DNA of 64,000 nucleotides from Colletotrichum lupini. Lineage: Eukaryota > Ascomycota > Sordariomycetes > Glomerellales > Glomerellaceae. Made by a program: the position numbers and the translations under genes. The DNA is taken from the NCBI RefSeq assembly GCF_023278565.1, contig NC_064673.1, positions 682,001 to 746,000 on the forward strand, read 5' to 3'. Positions 1-11,999 of the stretch are shown piece after piece; the first letter of the stretch is position 1; the number at the start of each line of letters is the position of its first letter. The notes under the pieces are model-generated. The model saw nothing but the letters and a program-made list of their open reading frames with translations. It had not been told where the DNA came from and ran no database searches.

Positions 1-206
1 GCTCACTTGAGTTCAACGTCGATAGAGGTCCGCATTTCCCTCGCGATCAAAGCAGTGCTTCGTTAGACATTGGAAGCTGACAGGAGCTACAGATCTACCA
101 AAACGATATACTCTCACAGACCTCGCACGAGACTTATCGGAGGTCGAGCATTTTGTGGGTTCGACCTATTAGTCCATCTAATTCATCTTACACTGTTAGT
201 CATTAA
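1..206. other. Unresolved 5' portion of the TTI2 locus
   Basis: The TTI2 reading frame is open only from about position 207; an in-frame TAA at 204-206 and the lack of any in-frame ATG between 207 and the clearly coding part mean that at least one upstream exon is needed. This stretch may hold that exon and an intron ending at one of the CAG triplets near 211-219, or the start may lie outside the window. I could not choose a donor site with confidence. Confidence 0.5.
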
Positions 207-1781
207 CACCACCAGCAGCCACCAATATCCACTCTCAGCGCTCTTTCACTCTGTCTCAGAAACGCCGACCGCATCGACGAAGGGCCTCAAGATCACGAGT
301 CTATCGCACAGCTATCTAGCCATGCACTGGGGTTACTGAGCAGCTCTTCTGGCCCGCTGTCAAACACTGACCCAGCTCTAGCCGAGCAGGCGTTGGATAT
401 CTTGAGAAGTCTTGTCGTGAGATTTTCTCCATCGCTTGACGACCAAGATCTCATTGCTATCGCTGCATACACCGACCGCAAGAGAACCTGGACGACCGTC
501 AATGCAGAGCTTTATGCTAGAGAGATCCTGGAGCGTTCATTGGACGGTGTTCAAAAGCAGGCGTTCATCACATCGGTAGTGCTGGAGGGCTTTATTCGAC
601 CCCTCTTCTCTCGGAACAGCTCTAGTCGCATCACTTCCACCGGCAGAAAAGCTCATTTCGCCGACGACAGTCAGGACCGCTTCACTCCTGGCGCTTCCGC
701 TGATACCGATGACGCGAAATCTTGGAAAACCACTCAAGCTTATGCCATTACAGTGTTTTCCTGGGCTGTGGAACAATCCCATGTTGGTCACACTTCCGAT
801 ATCAAGTAGTCATGATGCTGGAATGGCCGGCTAACCATTAATCTACAGGATGCGCTTGTCGAAAAAAGTTGGCCATTGTTCACTCCAGTTCTCCTCGCTC
901 TCTTAGACGACCCCGATACAGAAAATAAAGCAAGGGGCCTGGCTGTTCTAGGCGACTTTCTCGTCAAATGCCCAGGCAAGGTTCTCGTCCAAACCGGCCT
1001 GGGTGACATATTTGAGCAATCCGTCTTCCCCACCTTACTATCCTTGCCAACTCTGACGCCTGAGAAAGAGTCCCTCCTGCTACTTGATCCGGCATATAGT
1101 GCAATCATCCGGCTCGCCAAAATTCAGTTTCCTGGGGAGGGGGACAGAGACAAAAAGAAAGGACTTCTTACTCGTTTGCTCAGGGAAGGAGTTTTCATGG
1201 GCTACTGGCAAGCGTCCGACTATGTTGGAATTGTTGAATTACTTGCTCGACAAACGACCTCTATCGTCAACGAACTCGGCTTTCTTGCCACAGCACATTT
1301 GAAGGTAACTCCACATGTCTCCAGCGTGGTGCCTCGACTGCTAACTATTCCATAGGAACTCCTGTCCATGGTTTCTGCAATCATGACGGACCCCTTTCTC
1401 GCTTCTCATCCGAGCAGCATACAAGCGGCTGCGCAGGCATTCGGTGCCATACTGGTGAACTGCTGGCCGAGAATTCCAAACGGGACACATGCAGGCGAAG
1501 TGCTTAGATCCACCAGCGTTTGCTGGTTGAATATGCTCGCTGAGCAAAGGAACGGGCCTGAGAATGCGGCGACCAAAGAGGCTTTAGCTGAAATCTCCAA
1601 ACTTGCACCTATCCTGCGCGCGATCTTTGCAGCGGCCGATATGCCCTTAAAGCCTCACATATCGGCATTGCTAGCTGCGGAGCCTAGGCTCGAAGACTTG
1701 TTTGGAGACCAGGGGGATGGGGCAGTGGCGGTAGGTGAAGGGAACAGCGGAGGTGACCTCAATCAAGTGGCTGCTGTTTGA
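207..1781 (+). CDS. TTI2: TTI2-like protein, TTT complex subunit (5' partial, two introns)
   Basis: Tti2 with Tel2 and Tti1 forms the TTT co-chaperone that, with Hsp90, stabilises PIKK kinases (TOR, ATM/ATR-type). My model joins 207-782, 849-1304 and 1356-1781, about 485 residues, an alpha-helical repeat-like protein. The family match rests on the middle: PLFTPVLLALLDDPDTENKA, then a QTGLGDIFEQSVFPTLL block and SLTPEKES-like residues, as in the fungal Tti2 (DUF2454) family. Intron 1 (783-848, GTTGGT...CTACAG) is chosen because it restores frame; the more tempting donor at 806 breaks it. Intron 2 (1305-1355, GTAACT...CATAG with a CTAAC branch site) is clear. The N terminus is missing or lies in an unresolved exon before 207. 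The stop codon lies inside the 3' end of the convergent FIG4 coding sequence. Family call is good; exact 5' structure is uncertain. Confidence 0.75.
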
Positions 1782-4700
1782 AGAACGACTTGCCACGAAG
1801 CCATTTCCTATAGGCCTTGTATCGCTTCTTCTGAGCATCCTCCTCGGTAACGGTAAGAGGATTGCTGCCAACCTTGAGGAGCTCCGCATATACAGCGATA
1901 TCCTCCTCGGTACCGACAGGCGTTATCGCGTCGCTTTGCTCACTGCTCTGGACATAGTGCTGGTACTCGGATTGGTTTTCTGCCTGGATCGTTTCGGCAG
2001 ACACTACCAGCGGCAGGTTTTGCGGGTGGCTGATGTACCGCTCATAGTCCTCGGCCTCTTGTTGGCTGACGGATGGATTGAGGGACTCACTAACGGCCTT
2101 CGTGAAGGTCCACTGAGCCGCTTTAGTCTTTTCCTGGGCTGTGGGCTTGATCTTTGACGGATCTTGTGGTTCTGCATGGGTCTCTTTCATAATTCCATGA
2201 TGCCCAGTCACTCTGTCCTGCATTGGCTGAAGCCAGCGGTGAATGGAAATCCCCTTCCCACCTGCAGTACGGTCCGACATGACCGATGCAGCGTCAATGT
2301 CCCGAGGGGACTTCAAGTCTTGCGGATCGACGATTGTCACCTCTTTTTTGGGCTTCTTCTTCTCGTGGGCGTCCATATCAGTCTCATTGCGAACCCGGAA
2401 AGGACTCAGGTCATACCGTCCATCTTGCGTGGATTTGAAGGGTATGTATTTGATGGTTGAGTTCATTTTATAGGGAAACATTTTCAGGAATGACGAGAGT
2501 GTGGATGGGCGATAGTATTCGACCCAGTAATCATCAAAGTGAGATACTGGCTTGTTCTTTGCCTCGCCTGGGGGTGGCATGTAAGGCGGGAAACTTCTTT
2601 CCTGCAAGTTGTCTGCAGTATACCAATTGATGTAGTTTCGCTTCGTCTTTTCGGACCAAGCTCGTGGGTCCGCATGATGAAGGTAGTAGTCGGTCGCAAG
2701 GTCCCATAGCATTGGTTGCCCTTGAGCAAATATGTAGTTGCCGAGGAAGAGGTTGTACGCTTCTTGGCGCTGCCCATCTAGGAAAGAGTTATTGTAATAC
2801 CTCTTGAAGCTCTCGATCATGTCGCGAGAGTGGCTCGTCCATTGATTGATCTTGCGGTATGTCTCCATGGTATTGACAAGCTGGGAGCCACCATATTGCA
2901 CAGCAATAGTGTCACCGTGATCGTGATACATGTGAGTGAAGAGATTAACGGCGTCTGTGTCATAGTTGATGGAGGTGTCTTCGAGAATGCCGAGTGCATG
3001 AAGCTGATGGCCTAGGGCCCTCTTCCCAATGACGAATTGGGCAGCGTTGGTTCGGTCAAGACAGTCTATACAGTTGGTTCGGGCCACGCCGTTTTGGACG
3101 CTGGTTGGGTACACCTTGCCGTCGCCATCATGGAAGAATCCGGTCGTGGTGACAACATCCTCGGCAATGCGCTCCAGTGTACCTATAACGTCCTGGTCAC
3201 GACTCTTCGCCGCTCGGCTCATGTCCCACGCCTTGTGAATGATTTTGCGGCCTTCGGGTAAGAACTGGTTCAGGTAGTTGATTGCGTTTGTATACTCCAA
3301 CAGCAGCTTGGATTCCCGCGGCGTCCGTTCTCTCGCTTTGACGAGATTCAGCACATAAATGGGAGCGCCGTAGCGCTCGAAAAGGTTGTCGAAATGAAGA
3401 GCGGCAGCACTGTAGAAAGGATCGACGAGATTCAACTCGATGGGGGGTTTTGGTGTCACGCCCGTGTTATCCTGTGTCCAGTACAGGGGAATGCTTCCCC
3501 GGTGCTGAACATAGGAAGTGTACTGCGGGCTGGAGAATAGCCTGTGTCCTGGGGCATGGAATGAAGTTGTCAAGGCTTCTGAGACGACTTGCTCCGTCTC
3601 AACATCATTTGCAACGTAACCCTATTCACATAGTGTCAGCCGCATTGTTTCTTGCATACTAGTTGGGCAAACTCACGAGGTCGTTGGCCCCTCGTTTGAG
3701 AAACCTCGCACCAGCAAAGAAACGAGATCGCCGAGCAATGATGGTGATATACGCAGTGCGCCCGTATATCGATAAGGCTATGAAACGCAGTCAGGTAGAT
3801 GCCCAGTTGACTTATTAGTGTCATTTGCCAGTACTCACCAGCTTGGTCAATATAACCATGGATGATGGGATGGCACCAGTCGAACGGGTCCTTGAGTGCT
3901 TTCATGGCCGGCTGCAGCAGGTGGCTGTTCCACACAAACATGCCATTGAAGTCATCCATGGTCCCTGGAAGCCCCCGCGCAAGCGCTTCGCGCTCCCTTG
4001 TCAGATTGTGCTGCAGTGTGCGTGTAATATCGTACGAATAGCTGTAATAGAACGACCTGGTAAGATCCAGGTTGTTCAGTATGCCCAAGAACCGGGACTC
4101 TTCGGTGTTGCGAACGTCCGCCTTGAATCGATTGGGCGTCAGCGGCACAAGCTCTGTACCATCGACTTGGTAGATATAATGCCCCCCAATCATTGCCACT
4201 GTGCTCTTTTTCGTGATCAGGAGCATGTAGTACGGTCCAGTGAACTTGATGAAACCTAGCAAGCCCCAGGCAGTGCATCGGAGCTTGATGCCACCAGTGC
4301 CTTTGTTGCCATCGTCGATCGTATCCAACAACTGGTTCATCTCCTTTTGGCTGTAGATGATCTTGTCGTCCGTAATGCTGAGCTCCGAGTCGTCGGTTGT
4401 TCTTTCAATCTTGAGAATGCGGTACCGCTTCTCCGTCACGTCTCCCCCCACGATGTAGTACCGCGTGGCAGTCTCATAAAGGCTGAATTTATGCATCTTG
4501 CGATCGAGGCGATCGGGACCCTTTTCATCATAAGCATCCGCCGCCCGAGCTGCAGAGTCAGGACTTGACGTTCTGACAAAGGGCTTTGCGACCGCGGGTT
4601 CTTCATCGACGTCATCTTCGCCGGGACGGATTTGCATCGCAGCATCGGAGGATAGAGCTTTCGCCGTTTCGTCGTTGTTGAGAAGTGGGAATACTGGTGA

Positions 4701-4787
4701 AAGATCTCGGCTGGATTTGCCCTTGTCAGCGTCGCCGGTGAAGGGCATGGGAGGATTCGAATCGCGGGATGCCGATCTTGCGGCCAT
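1759..4787 (-). CDS. FIG4: FIG4 polyphosphoinositide phosphatase (SAC domain)
   Basis: Fig4 is the Sac-type 5-phosphatase for PI(3,5)P2 that works with Vac14 and the Fab1/PIKfyve kinase on vacuolar/endosomal membranes. Model: complement of 3839-4787, 3677-3777 and 1759-3621, giving about 970 residues. Introns 3778-3838 (61 nt) and 3622-3676 (55 nt) both start GTGAGT and end TAG. The Sac N-lobe starts near residue 100 ([16 protein letters not shown]), the middle has [20 protein letters not shown] spanning the exon 2 region, then RGSIPLYW, and the catalytic CX5R loop is [12 protein letters not shown] (Cys about 534, Arg about 540). These features and the long C-terminal extension fit FIG4 rather than the shorter ER Sac1, and no C-terminal transmembrane pair is seen. 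Length is somewhat above the yeast protein. The 3' end overlaps TTI2 by 23 bp. The start [10 protein letters not shown] is the first good ATG after the promoter. Confidence 0.92.
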
Positions 4788-4920
4788 CTTGGAATGAGTT
4801 GCGCATCCCTATCGAGAAATGCAATGGGCAAGTTGCCTGTTCGTCGGGAGGGCATACACGGGGATATGGAAATTCGGGTTTGCCTGGAAGACTTGCCTGC
4901 CGGGCAAAGTTCAAAGCGAC

Positions 4921-4940
4921 GTGACGTCACAGAAGCCAAT
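4921..4940 (-). promoter_or_regulatory. CRE-like palindrome and CCAAT box upstream of FIG4
   Basis: GTGACGTCAC at 4921-4930 is a perfect palindrome containing TGACGTCA, the consensus bound by ATF/CREB-type bZIP factors. CCAAT follows at 4936-4940. They sit about 135-155 bp upstream of the FIG4 start codon, at the last normal-composition DNA before the AT-rich block. Binding is inferred from the motif only. Confidence 0.55.
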
Positions 4941-5012
4941 AGGATACTTCTAACTAATATTTTATTAGAAATCGTTAAATTGAATAGTTTCTTCTTAAAA
5001 TACATACCTTAA

Positions 5013-5999
5013 CCCTTTGGGGTCCGGTCCGCCTCATTAGGGGCTAACTTTGCCCTCACGGGCAAGCTGGTCTACTAGGGTTAATACCGAGTTTTTATTA
5101 TATAATAAACTTTATAATTAATAATGGCCGGCCATAACTATTAATACGAACTAAACTTAAAATACTAATTACTTTATTATAATATATTAATTATTTTTTA
5201 AATAGCTAAAAGCTATTTTTTAATCTTTATTTTTTTTAATAACTCTAAATTTCTTTTTTTAATCTCTCTGGACTTTTTATTTTATTATTATAATATTAAA
5301 ATATTAATTATATTTTAGAATTAACTAAGTATTTTAGAGCTATATTAATATTATATAAGTTCGGTATTAATAATAGCGATTTTTATAAAGGTATTATTAT
5401 TTCGGATTTTTAAATTAATAATAATTAGTTTATACTCCTCTAAATAATTCTTTTATAAATCGGGATTATTAAATATAATATTAATAAGATCGAAATACTA
5501 GCCCCTAAGGTATCCTTATAGGTTATTAAGTTATTGATATCTCGGTATTTTAAGTATTTTTAAAATAAATAGTTTAATAATAATAATAATAAATAGTAAG
5601 GGAAGCGTTTTTTAATTTTAATAAAAGAAACGAGGTAATGAATATATATATATATATAAGTAAAGTTAAAAGTATTAAGGTAAATATTATAAGGTTAGTA
5701 TCGTTCTTAATAACGGTAACGAGGGTATTTTTAATATTATATTATTATAAAGCTATTACTTAAAAGGGCTACGAACTTAACTAGGTACGTGGGCTTATAA
5801 AGTAATAATATCCCGCACCTAATATTACTATTAATTTATATTTATAGACTTTATAAAAAAGAAAGTTTAAAAAGTAAAAATAAATCGAAAAAATAGTTTA
5901 ATAAAATAGTATAAGTATTTACTAATACTATATATTAATACTATATAACTAATATTAAAAATTGCCTAAGTAGTTAGTAAAAGTAGAATAGTAAAATAA
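5013..5999 (+). mobile_element. Family A ~1 kb retroposon-like element, copy A1
   Basis: The head starts CCCTTTGGGGTCCGG and the 3' end is an A-rich tail after a degenerate AGCTAG-AAAGG-AGAAT stretch. It is flanked by 13-bp direct repeats, ATACATACCTTAA (5000-5012) and ATATATACCTTAA (6000-6012), differing by one C-to-T change. No open frame. It is the repeat nearest to FIG4. Confidence 0.8.
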
Positions 6000-6012
6000 A
6001 TATATACCTTAA

Positions 6013-6364
6013 TTAGAGTAATTAAGTACTAGTTCTTAATAGCTTAATAATTATAAAAAGTATTTTTAATTATTTTAGTTATTTTACTTTTATTAAGCCT
6101 TTAATAAGTTTTAATTTTTTGAAATCTAATTTTATATTTTATATTTATTAACTACTTAAGTAGGTCTTGATATTATTTTTATAATATTAATATATAGTAT
6201 TAGTAAATGCTTATAGTCTAGTTTTTTATAAAAGTTTTAAAAAATAATATATTGAAAGAATATAAATATTTAATGAGTAAAGTTAATTGTAATATAAATA
6301 TAAATATATAATAAAATTAAAACTTAGAAAGCTTTTTAATAAGGAGTTTGATTTTATAAAAAGG
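6013..6364. other. AT-rich DNA of unclear origin
   Basis: No gene. Around 6120-6230 there is a heavily mutated stretch resembling the 3' end of family A in reverse orientation. The rest I could not assign. Confidence 0.4.
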
Positions 6365-6429
6365 GGTTTCCCTCTAATAGAGCAATCTACTAGGGCCGTA
6401 CTATATATTAAGTATTAAAAAAAACTATA
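6365..6429 (-). mobile_element. Family C head fragment
   Basis: A short degenerate copy of the family C end (CCCTCTAATAGAGCAATC then GGGCCGTACTATATATTA), broken off where copy A3 begins. Confidence 0.5.
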
Positions 6430-6491
6430 TATTTATTTATTTTTATATTATACTTTTACTAGCTACTTAGGCAATTCTTAGTATTATTTAT

Positions 6492-7532
6492 TTATTTTTT
6501 ATTTTTACCTTTATTAACTACTCGGGCGATTCTTGATATTAGTTATACGGTATTAATATATAATATTAATAAATACTTATACTATTTTATTAAACTATTT
6601 TTTTAGATTTTTTACTTTTTTAAACTTTCCCTCTTATAAAGTTTATAATTATGGATTAATAGCGATATTAAGCGCTTAATATTACTACGTTATAAGCCGC
6701 TTACTTAGCTAAGTTTATTACCCTCTAGGTAATAATAGCTTATAATAATATAGTATTAGAAATACCCTCGTTACTATTGTTAAGTATAATACTAACTTTA
6801 TTAATATTTACTACGTTTTTAACTTTAACTCGTATATATATATATATAGATATATATATTACTTCGTTTTTTTATTAAAATTAAGAAACGCTACTTCCCT
6901 TATTATTTATTATTATTATACTATTATTATTACTATTATTATTATTATCGAATTGTTTACTTTAAATATATATTATTAAAATACTAAGACGCTAACTTAT
7001 CGATTTATAAGGATATCTTAAGGGCTAGAAGTTTAATTTTATAAGTATTATATTAAAGGACCCCGAACTATAATAAGGTCGTTTTAAAGAATACGGATTA
7101 GATATTATTAACTTAAAACTCCGAAATATATATATTAATATAAGTATTACCCTTATTAACATTTAATTAATATAATATAATAACCTCGAAATACTTAACT
7201 AACTCCTGAGTATTATTAATACTTTAAAATCGTTATATAGGAGTAAATTAAAAAAGATTAAAAAGAAAATTCTAATATTATTAAAAAAAGTAAAAAATAG
7301 GGAGTAGTTTTTAGCTATTTAAAAAGTAATTAATATATTATAATAGCAGGGTTATTAATATTTTAAGTTTAGTTAGTATTAATAACTACTTAGTAACGGC
7401 TACGGCTAGTTATAGTTAGTTATAAAGTTTTATTAAAATACGTAATAAAGATACTTAATATTAACTTTAATAAACTAGCTTATTTATAAAGGCGAAGATA
7501 GCCCTTAATAAGGCGGACCGGACCCTAAAGGG
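6492..7532 (-). mobile_element. Family A full-length copy A2, nested in A3
   Basis: It runs from tail (6492) to inverted head (GGACCGGACCCTAAAGGG near 7530) and is flanked by the perfect 14-bp duplication TTAGTATTATTTAT at 6478-6491 and 7533-7546. Length is about 1041 bp. Non-coding and RIP-mutated. Confidence 0.85.
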
Positions 7533-7820
7533 TTAGTATTATTTATATAGTATTAATATATAGTATTAATATATACTCTTACTATTTTAAAAAAAAAGTT
7601 TTTTAGATTTTCTACTTTTTTAACTTTCCTTTTTATAAAATTTAAGATTATTAACGGCAATACTAAGCACCTAACGCTACTACTTTATAAGCCTATATAC
7701 TTAAATAAGCTTATTACCCCTTTAAGTAATAGTAGCTTATAATAATATAGTATTAAAAATACCCTCGTGACTATTATTATAAATAATACCAACCTTATTA
7801 ATATTTTTAACTGTACTTAT

Positions 7821-7929
7821 TTATTTATTTTTGTATTCTACCTTTACTAGCTGCTCGGGTGGTTCTCGATATCGATTATACAGTATTAATATATAATATG
7901 AATAGATACTCCTACTATCTCGATAGACT
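7821..7929 (-). mobile_element. 5'-truncated family A copy (109 bp) inside A3
   Basis: Only the last ~109 bp of family A are present, including the CTTTACTAGCTGCTCGGG block and tail. Flanking 14-bp repeats at 7807-7820 (TTAACTGTACTTAT) and 7930-7943 (TTAACTTTACTTAT) differ at one base. Truncation from the head side with a target duplication points to target-primed reverse transcription. Confidence 0.75.
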
Positions 7930-9017
7930 TTAACTTTACTTATATATATATATATATATATATTCGTTACCTCGTTTCTTTTATTAAAATCGAAAAACGC
8001 TTCTCTTGTTATTTATTACTATTACCCTATTACCATTACCTTATTACTATTATTATTATTACTAAACTATCTACTTATTTTTAAGAATATTTAGAATATT
8101 AAAACGCTAACTTATTAATTTATAAGGATATTGTAGGGGCTAGTAGTTCGATCTTATTAATATTATACTTAACGATCTTAATTTATAAAAAGATTATTTA
8201 AAGGAGTATAAACTAGTTATTATTAATTTAAAGATCTAAAAAAACGTATATACTTTTATAAATATTACTATTATTAATACCTAGTTTATATAATATAATA
8301 ATAACTTTAGAATACCTAACCGATTCTTAAGTATTATTAATACTTTAATATTACTATAGTAAAATAAGAAATTTAAAAAGATTAAAAAGAAAAATCTAAG
8401 GCTATTAAAAAAAATAAAAAATAAGGGGTAGTTTTTAACTATTTAAAGGGTAATTAATATATTACAGCGGGGTTATTAATATTCAGTAACGGCTATGGCT
8501 AGTTATAATTAGTTATAAAGTTTTATTAAAGTACGTAATAAAAATACTTAATATTAACCTTAATAAACTAGCTTATTTATAAAGGCGAAAATAGCCCTTA
8601 ATAAGGCAAACCGGACCCTAAAAGGTTATAATTAAGTATATATAGTGGTTTTTTTCCGGCTTTATAAGTACAAAAGATCGACCTTAATAGGATTACGTTT
8701 TTAAAAAAGAATTATATAATACGGTATATTTTTAACTATATAATATATATAATATGCCCTAAGTACGTACTTAACGTAATATAGTAATTTCAATATAAAA
8801 ACCGCTATATAATTTAAGATAAGTAAGCTATTTTATAATAATACTGGCCGGAAAGGTTAATAATAAAAGTCGGCTATAAAAGTTAGAGGCGGCCCTTAAT
8901 TATAAAGGTTCTAAATTTTAATAGTAACATAGAGGTTTCTAAAAAAAGGGCTAAAAAGGCTAATATCTAGCTATTCTTCGTACTAAAGCTCGTAAAGATT
9001 TTTTTTATCCTTATTAT

Positions 9018-9207
9018 TATAAGAGATTAGGCTATGAGTACTTAACTAGCGAGGCTATAATATAAGTATAGGTATATTATAAGACTAAAGCTTATAGAGT
9101 CCTTCGTAAGGGCTCTACTTCTTAAAAAGTTCTTTTATAATAAGATCCGTATACTAGTCGCTAAGTTATTAGCGTCCTATTACTAGCCGTATCCCGAATT
9201 TATTATA
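9018..9207 (-). repeat. gypsy-1 left LTR (190 bp)
   Basis: Begins TATAAGAGATTAGGC and ends with CGAATTTATTATA; the termini fit TG...CA after RIP. Preceded by the duplication ATTAT. Confidence 0.9.
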
Positions 9208-9689
9208 ATTACTCCCCCCTTACGTAACTTTAGTCCCTAAAGTTATTACGTAGTATCTTCCTTTAACGCTAATAATAAAGCTATTAACGTCGTTATTTAT
9301 AATAGATTCCGTAAAGCGTTAATAATATCCTTTCTTACCTAAGAATAAGGCATTGTTCCTATCTCCTTATCTAACGGATACTTTATTATTATTATTTAGT
9401 AATAGCGCGCTAACTAGTTACTAAGTTAGTAGTATATATTCGTAATAAAGTATTCTAACTATTGTAATATATAAGAGCCCGCCTAACCTCGCGGTTATTA
9501 TTATTACTAAGCTATCGATTATAATAAAAGATTTTTCGTCCGTTACTAGTTACGTATTTATTTTTTCTTCCCTCCTTTTATTTAGCGACCGTTTTACAAA
9601 TTCTTTTTTATATAACTATACTTTTTTTCTTACGATATTCTAATTCCGTATCGTTTCTTAATTACGACTCTCTTATTATACTATTACTA

Positions 9690-11230
9690 AGTATCTACCG
9701 AAATATCTATTATTTTGCGTATCTAGGATATACTTAATATAGAGTATAATTCTAAAAAGGGCTTTTGCGGTCTCTATAATAGTACTCTTTATATACGCTA
9801 CTTAGCTAGTCTATATCGTAATATTAACGAGCTTATTTATATCGCTAGCGCTCACGTTACTAAGTATATTATTTATTAGATTAATAAGAAAAAATGTTTT
9901 ATTATAAGTTATTAAGTCCTCGCTAATCCGTTACTAAAATATTAGCTAACGATATTTCTTAAGTTCCCGAGGAGCTATATAGCGCTACTTAGTTTACTTA
10001 GAATACCCTTATAAAGTTTTATAATACTAAGGAATAGGGTAGCCTTAACTCTTATAAGCGCGGCCGCGTTCTCTATACCTTTAGCTATATTATTAATACA
10101 TAAAAAAAAGTAGCTACTTATATTACTAACCCGTTAGCGGGTAATAAAACAAAGAAGGTCTATTTTAAATAAGCTACTCTCTAAGAGCTCGCTACTAACT
10201 ACGAGTATCTAAACTTATTAATCTTAATTATAATAAGTCATTAGCGATCGTTTAGTAAATTTTCTTCTTATTAACTTAGATTTCTTTTTTTAGGCTAGTA
10301 TCCTTAATACTAATAATAAGACTAAGATTATCTCTTACCTTAGTTACCTCTAGCCGGCTTATTTTTATAATAATAGCCATATAACCGCTCTATAAAGTAA
10401 CCTCGACGCTCTAGCTTAGTATTATAAAAAGACTCCTAAGGGCGTTACTATTACGTATATCTAAGAGTTTCTTACTTTTTTTACTTTTTATAAACGCGTT
10501 ACTAAGTTCTTAGCGAATAAGGTACCTATTTATACCGTTATTATATATAGTATTACCCCTATTTCTTATAGTCCCGAGACTCGGACTCTTATTAAGAAGC
10601 GTGCTCTTATTACTAACTATATTCCTAATAGTAACGACGAGCGGGACGACTTTAAGTTTAAGTTTAATAAGTCTTAGTACGAGGATACCGAATTTAAAGA
10701 GCTTAGTAGCGACTTAGAGAATTCTCTTTTTTAGCGTTATAATAAGCGCTACTACTTTAATATTAATAACTTACTAACCCCTACCCGCGACGCTCTTTTT
10801 AATATAAACAAGGGTGCCCTAGCCCTTAGTTATATTATTTTAAATCTTAATAAGGCTAGTATTATGCTCTTCTTATTTTAAATAAAAGCTCTATAACGGC
10901 TCGACGAGGCTATTACTTATACTAAGGTTAAAGCCGTGGGTCGTAATAAGTAGTTCGATATTACTAAGTTCCTTATAAATATTAATATTACTAAGGTCCC
11001 TTAGCTCGACTAGGATTATAAGAGCGTTATCTCGGATAACGTCCCCCGTCCCCGACCCGTTATTAATAATAATAGCGTTACGGCCCTTATTTTACCTCCT
11101 ACTCTACTTCTTATTATAGCTCCCGTTATACCTCTTATTATAGCTCCCGTTATACTTCTTATTATAGCTCCTATTATATTTTTTATTATAGCCTCTAACG
11201 GCGACTAGGTAGCGAACGCTCTACGAACTA
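9690..11230 (+). pseudogene. Extra antisense reading frame of gypsy-1, downstream of integrase
   Basis: Between the decayed integrase and the left LTR, about 2.8 kb does not belong to gag-pol. On the plus strand, antisense to pol, long peptide-like stretches are readable if TAG/TAA are taken as RIP-altered Gln codons, for example ERDDFKFKFNKS, YEDTEFKELSSDLEN and LDEAITYTKVKAVGRNK. The frame extends to about 11230 and includes a 24-bp tandem repeat coding for an 8-residue repeat (IIAPVIPL-like). At least one frame change occurs near 10.2 kb, so the limits are rough. I do not recognise the protein. Antisense extra ORFs between pol and the 3' LTR are known in plant Tat-lineage gypsy elements; here it could be that kind of accessory ORF or a captured host gene. 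Confidence 0.55.
11110..11197 (+). repeat. 24-bp tandem repeat within the antisense frame
   Basis: Three clear units of CTTATTATAGCTCCCGTTAT plus four bases (11110-11133, 11134-11157, 11158-11181), then a degenerate fourth. In frame they encode an 8-residue repeat. Confidence 0.8.
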
Positions 11231-11999
11231 TTATTATTAATATATATAATACTCTGCGCGACTTCGACCGCCTCCCTCTTACTTATTATAGTATTAATAA
11301 GGTTAACGGCCTTATTCTAAGTAATTAGCCGAGTACGCGTATAAAGCCTCCCCGCTTCTCGCTTACCGAGCGGATTATTATTACTAATTATTAAGCTTTA
11401 AAAGTATACGCTAGAGCTACTATTACTATTACTAATATTACGTAGGTTACTCCCCTTATATAACTAAATCTTAGTAATCTCTTAGCGACGTATCGCTAAG
11501 GGTTATAATACTATATCTTTTTTTTAAGGATTGCGCTAGGCTAGATAAAAAGGGTTCTATAGTATATTATTAATTAACTTATTTTTAGTAACCTTTTGCT
11601 GCGAACTGAACGTTTATTATCTTATTTTATATATACCCTTTTCTTATAGCGTTCGAATTTATTAACTACTTCCGCTACCCCTTTAAAATACTTAATAAGC
11701 TCCTACGTATTATACTTAGTAAGCTACCTAGCCTATTTAACGAGATATCGTAAGTTTCCTCCCTCGCCTTATATCGTAACGATTTTTTTAACTTCCTAAA
11801 CGTCTTACTCGTCCTCTAACTCCGGGAGATTCGCTATTTAGTTACCGACCGTTCGGTAATTTCCCTATAGCTTAAGCTAGGAAACTAAGAAAATATTATA
11901 TATTCTTTAATACTATTTTAGTAAATATACTCGGTAAGCCTATTTCCCTACCCTTTTAGCTATTACTATTTTAATATATCTCGGCGCTAGTTTATTATT

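Larger units (their letters stand above)
6430..8634 (-). mobile_element. Family A copy A3, interrupted by A2 and a 109-bp truncated A copy
   Basis: The A3 3' tail lies at 6430-6491 and the rest at 7547-8634, ending in the inverted head (CGGACCCTAAAAGG region). Copy A2 sits inside it at 6492-7532 with matching 14-bp duplications, so A3 is the older insertion. Confidence 0.7.

Noticed and set aside
806..848. A 43-nt intron at the first TTI2 junction (donor GTAGTC)
   Set aside because: It would shift the frame out of the conserved DALVEKSWPLFTPV segment; donor 783 keeps frame and gives a normal 66-nt intron.
5013..7532. A 2.5 kb DNA transposon with long terminal inverted repeats starting CCCTTTGGGGTCCGG
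   Set aside because: The inverted ends are the heads of two separate family A copies in opposite orientation; each has its own 13-14 bp target duplication and A-rich tail.
11110..11197. CRISPR-like or regulatory array
   Set aside because: Units are directly adjacent 24-mers without spacers and in frame with the antisense ORF, so a coding tandem repeat is simpler.
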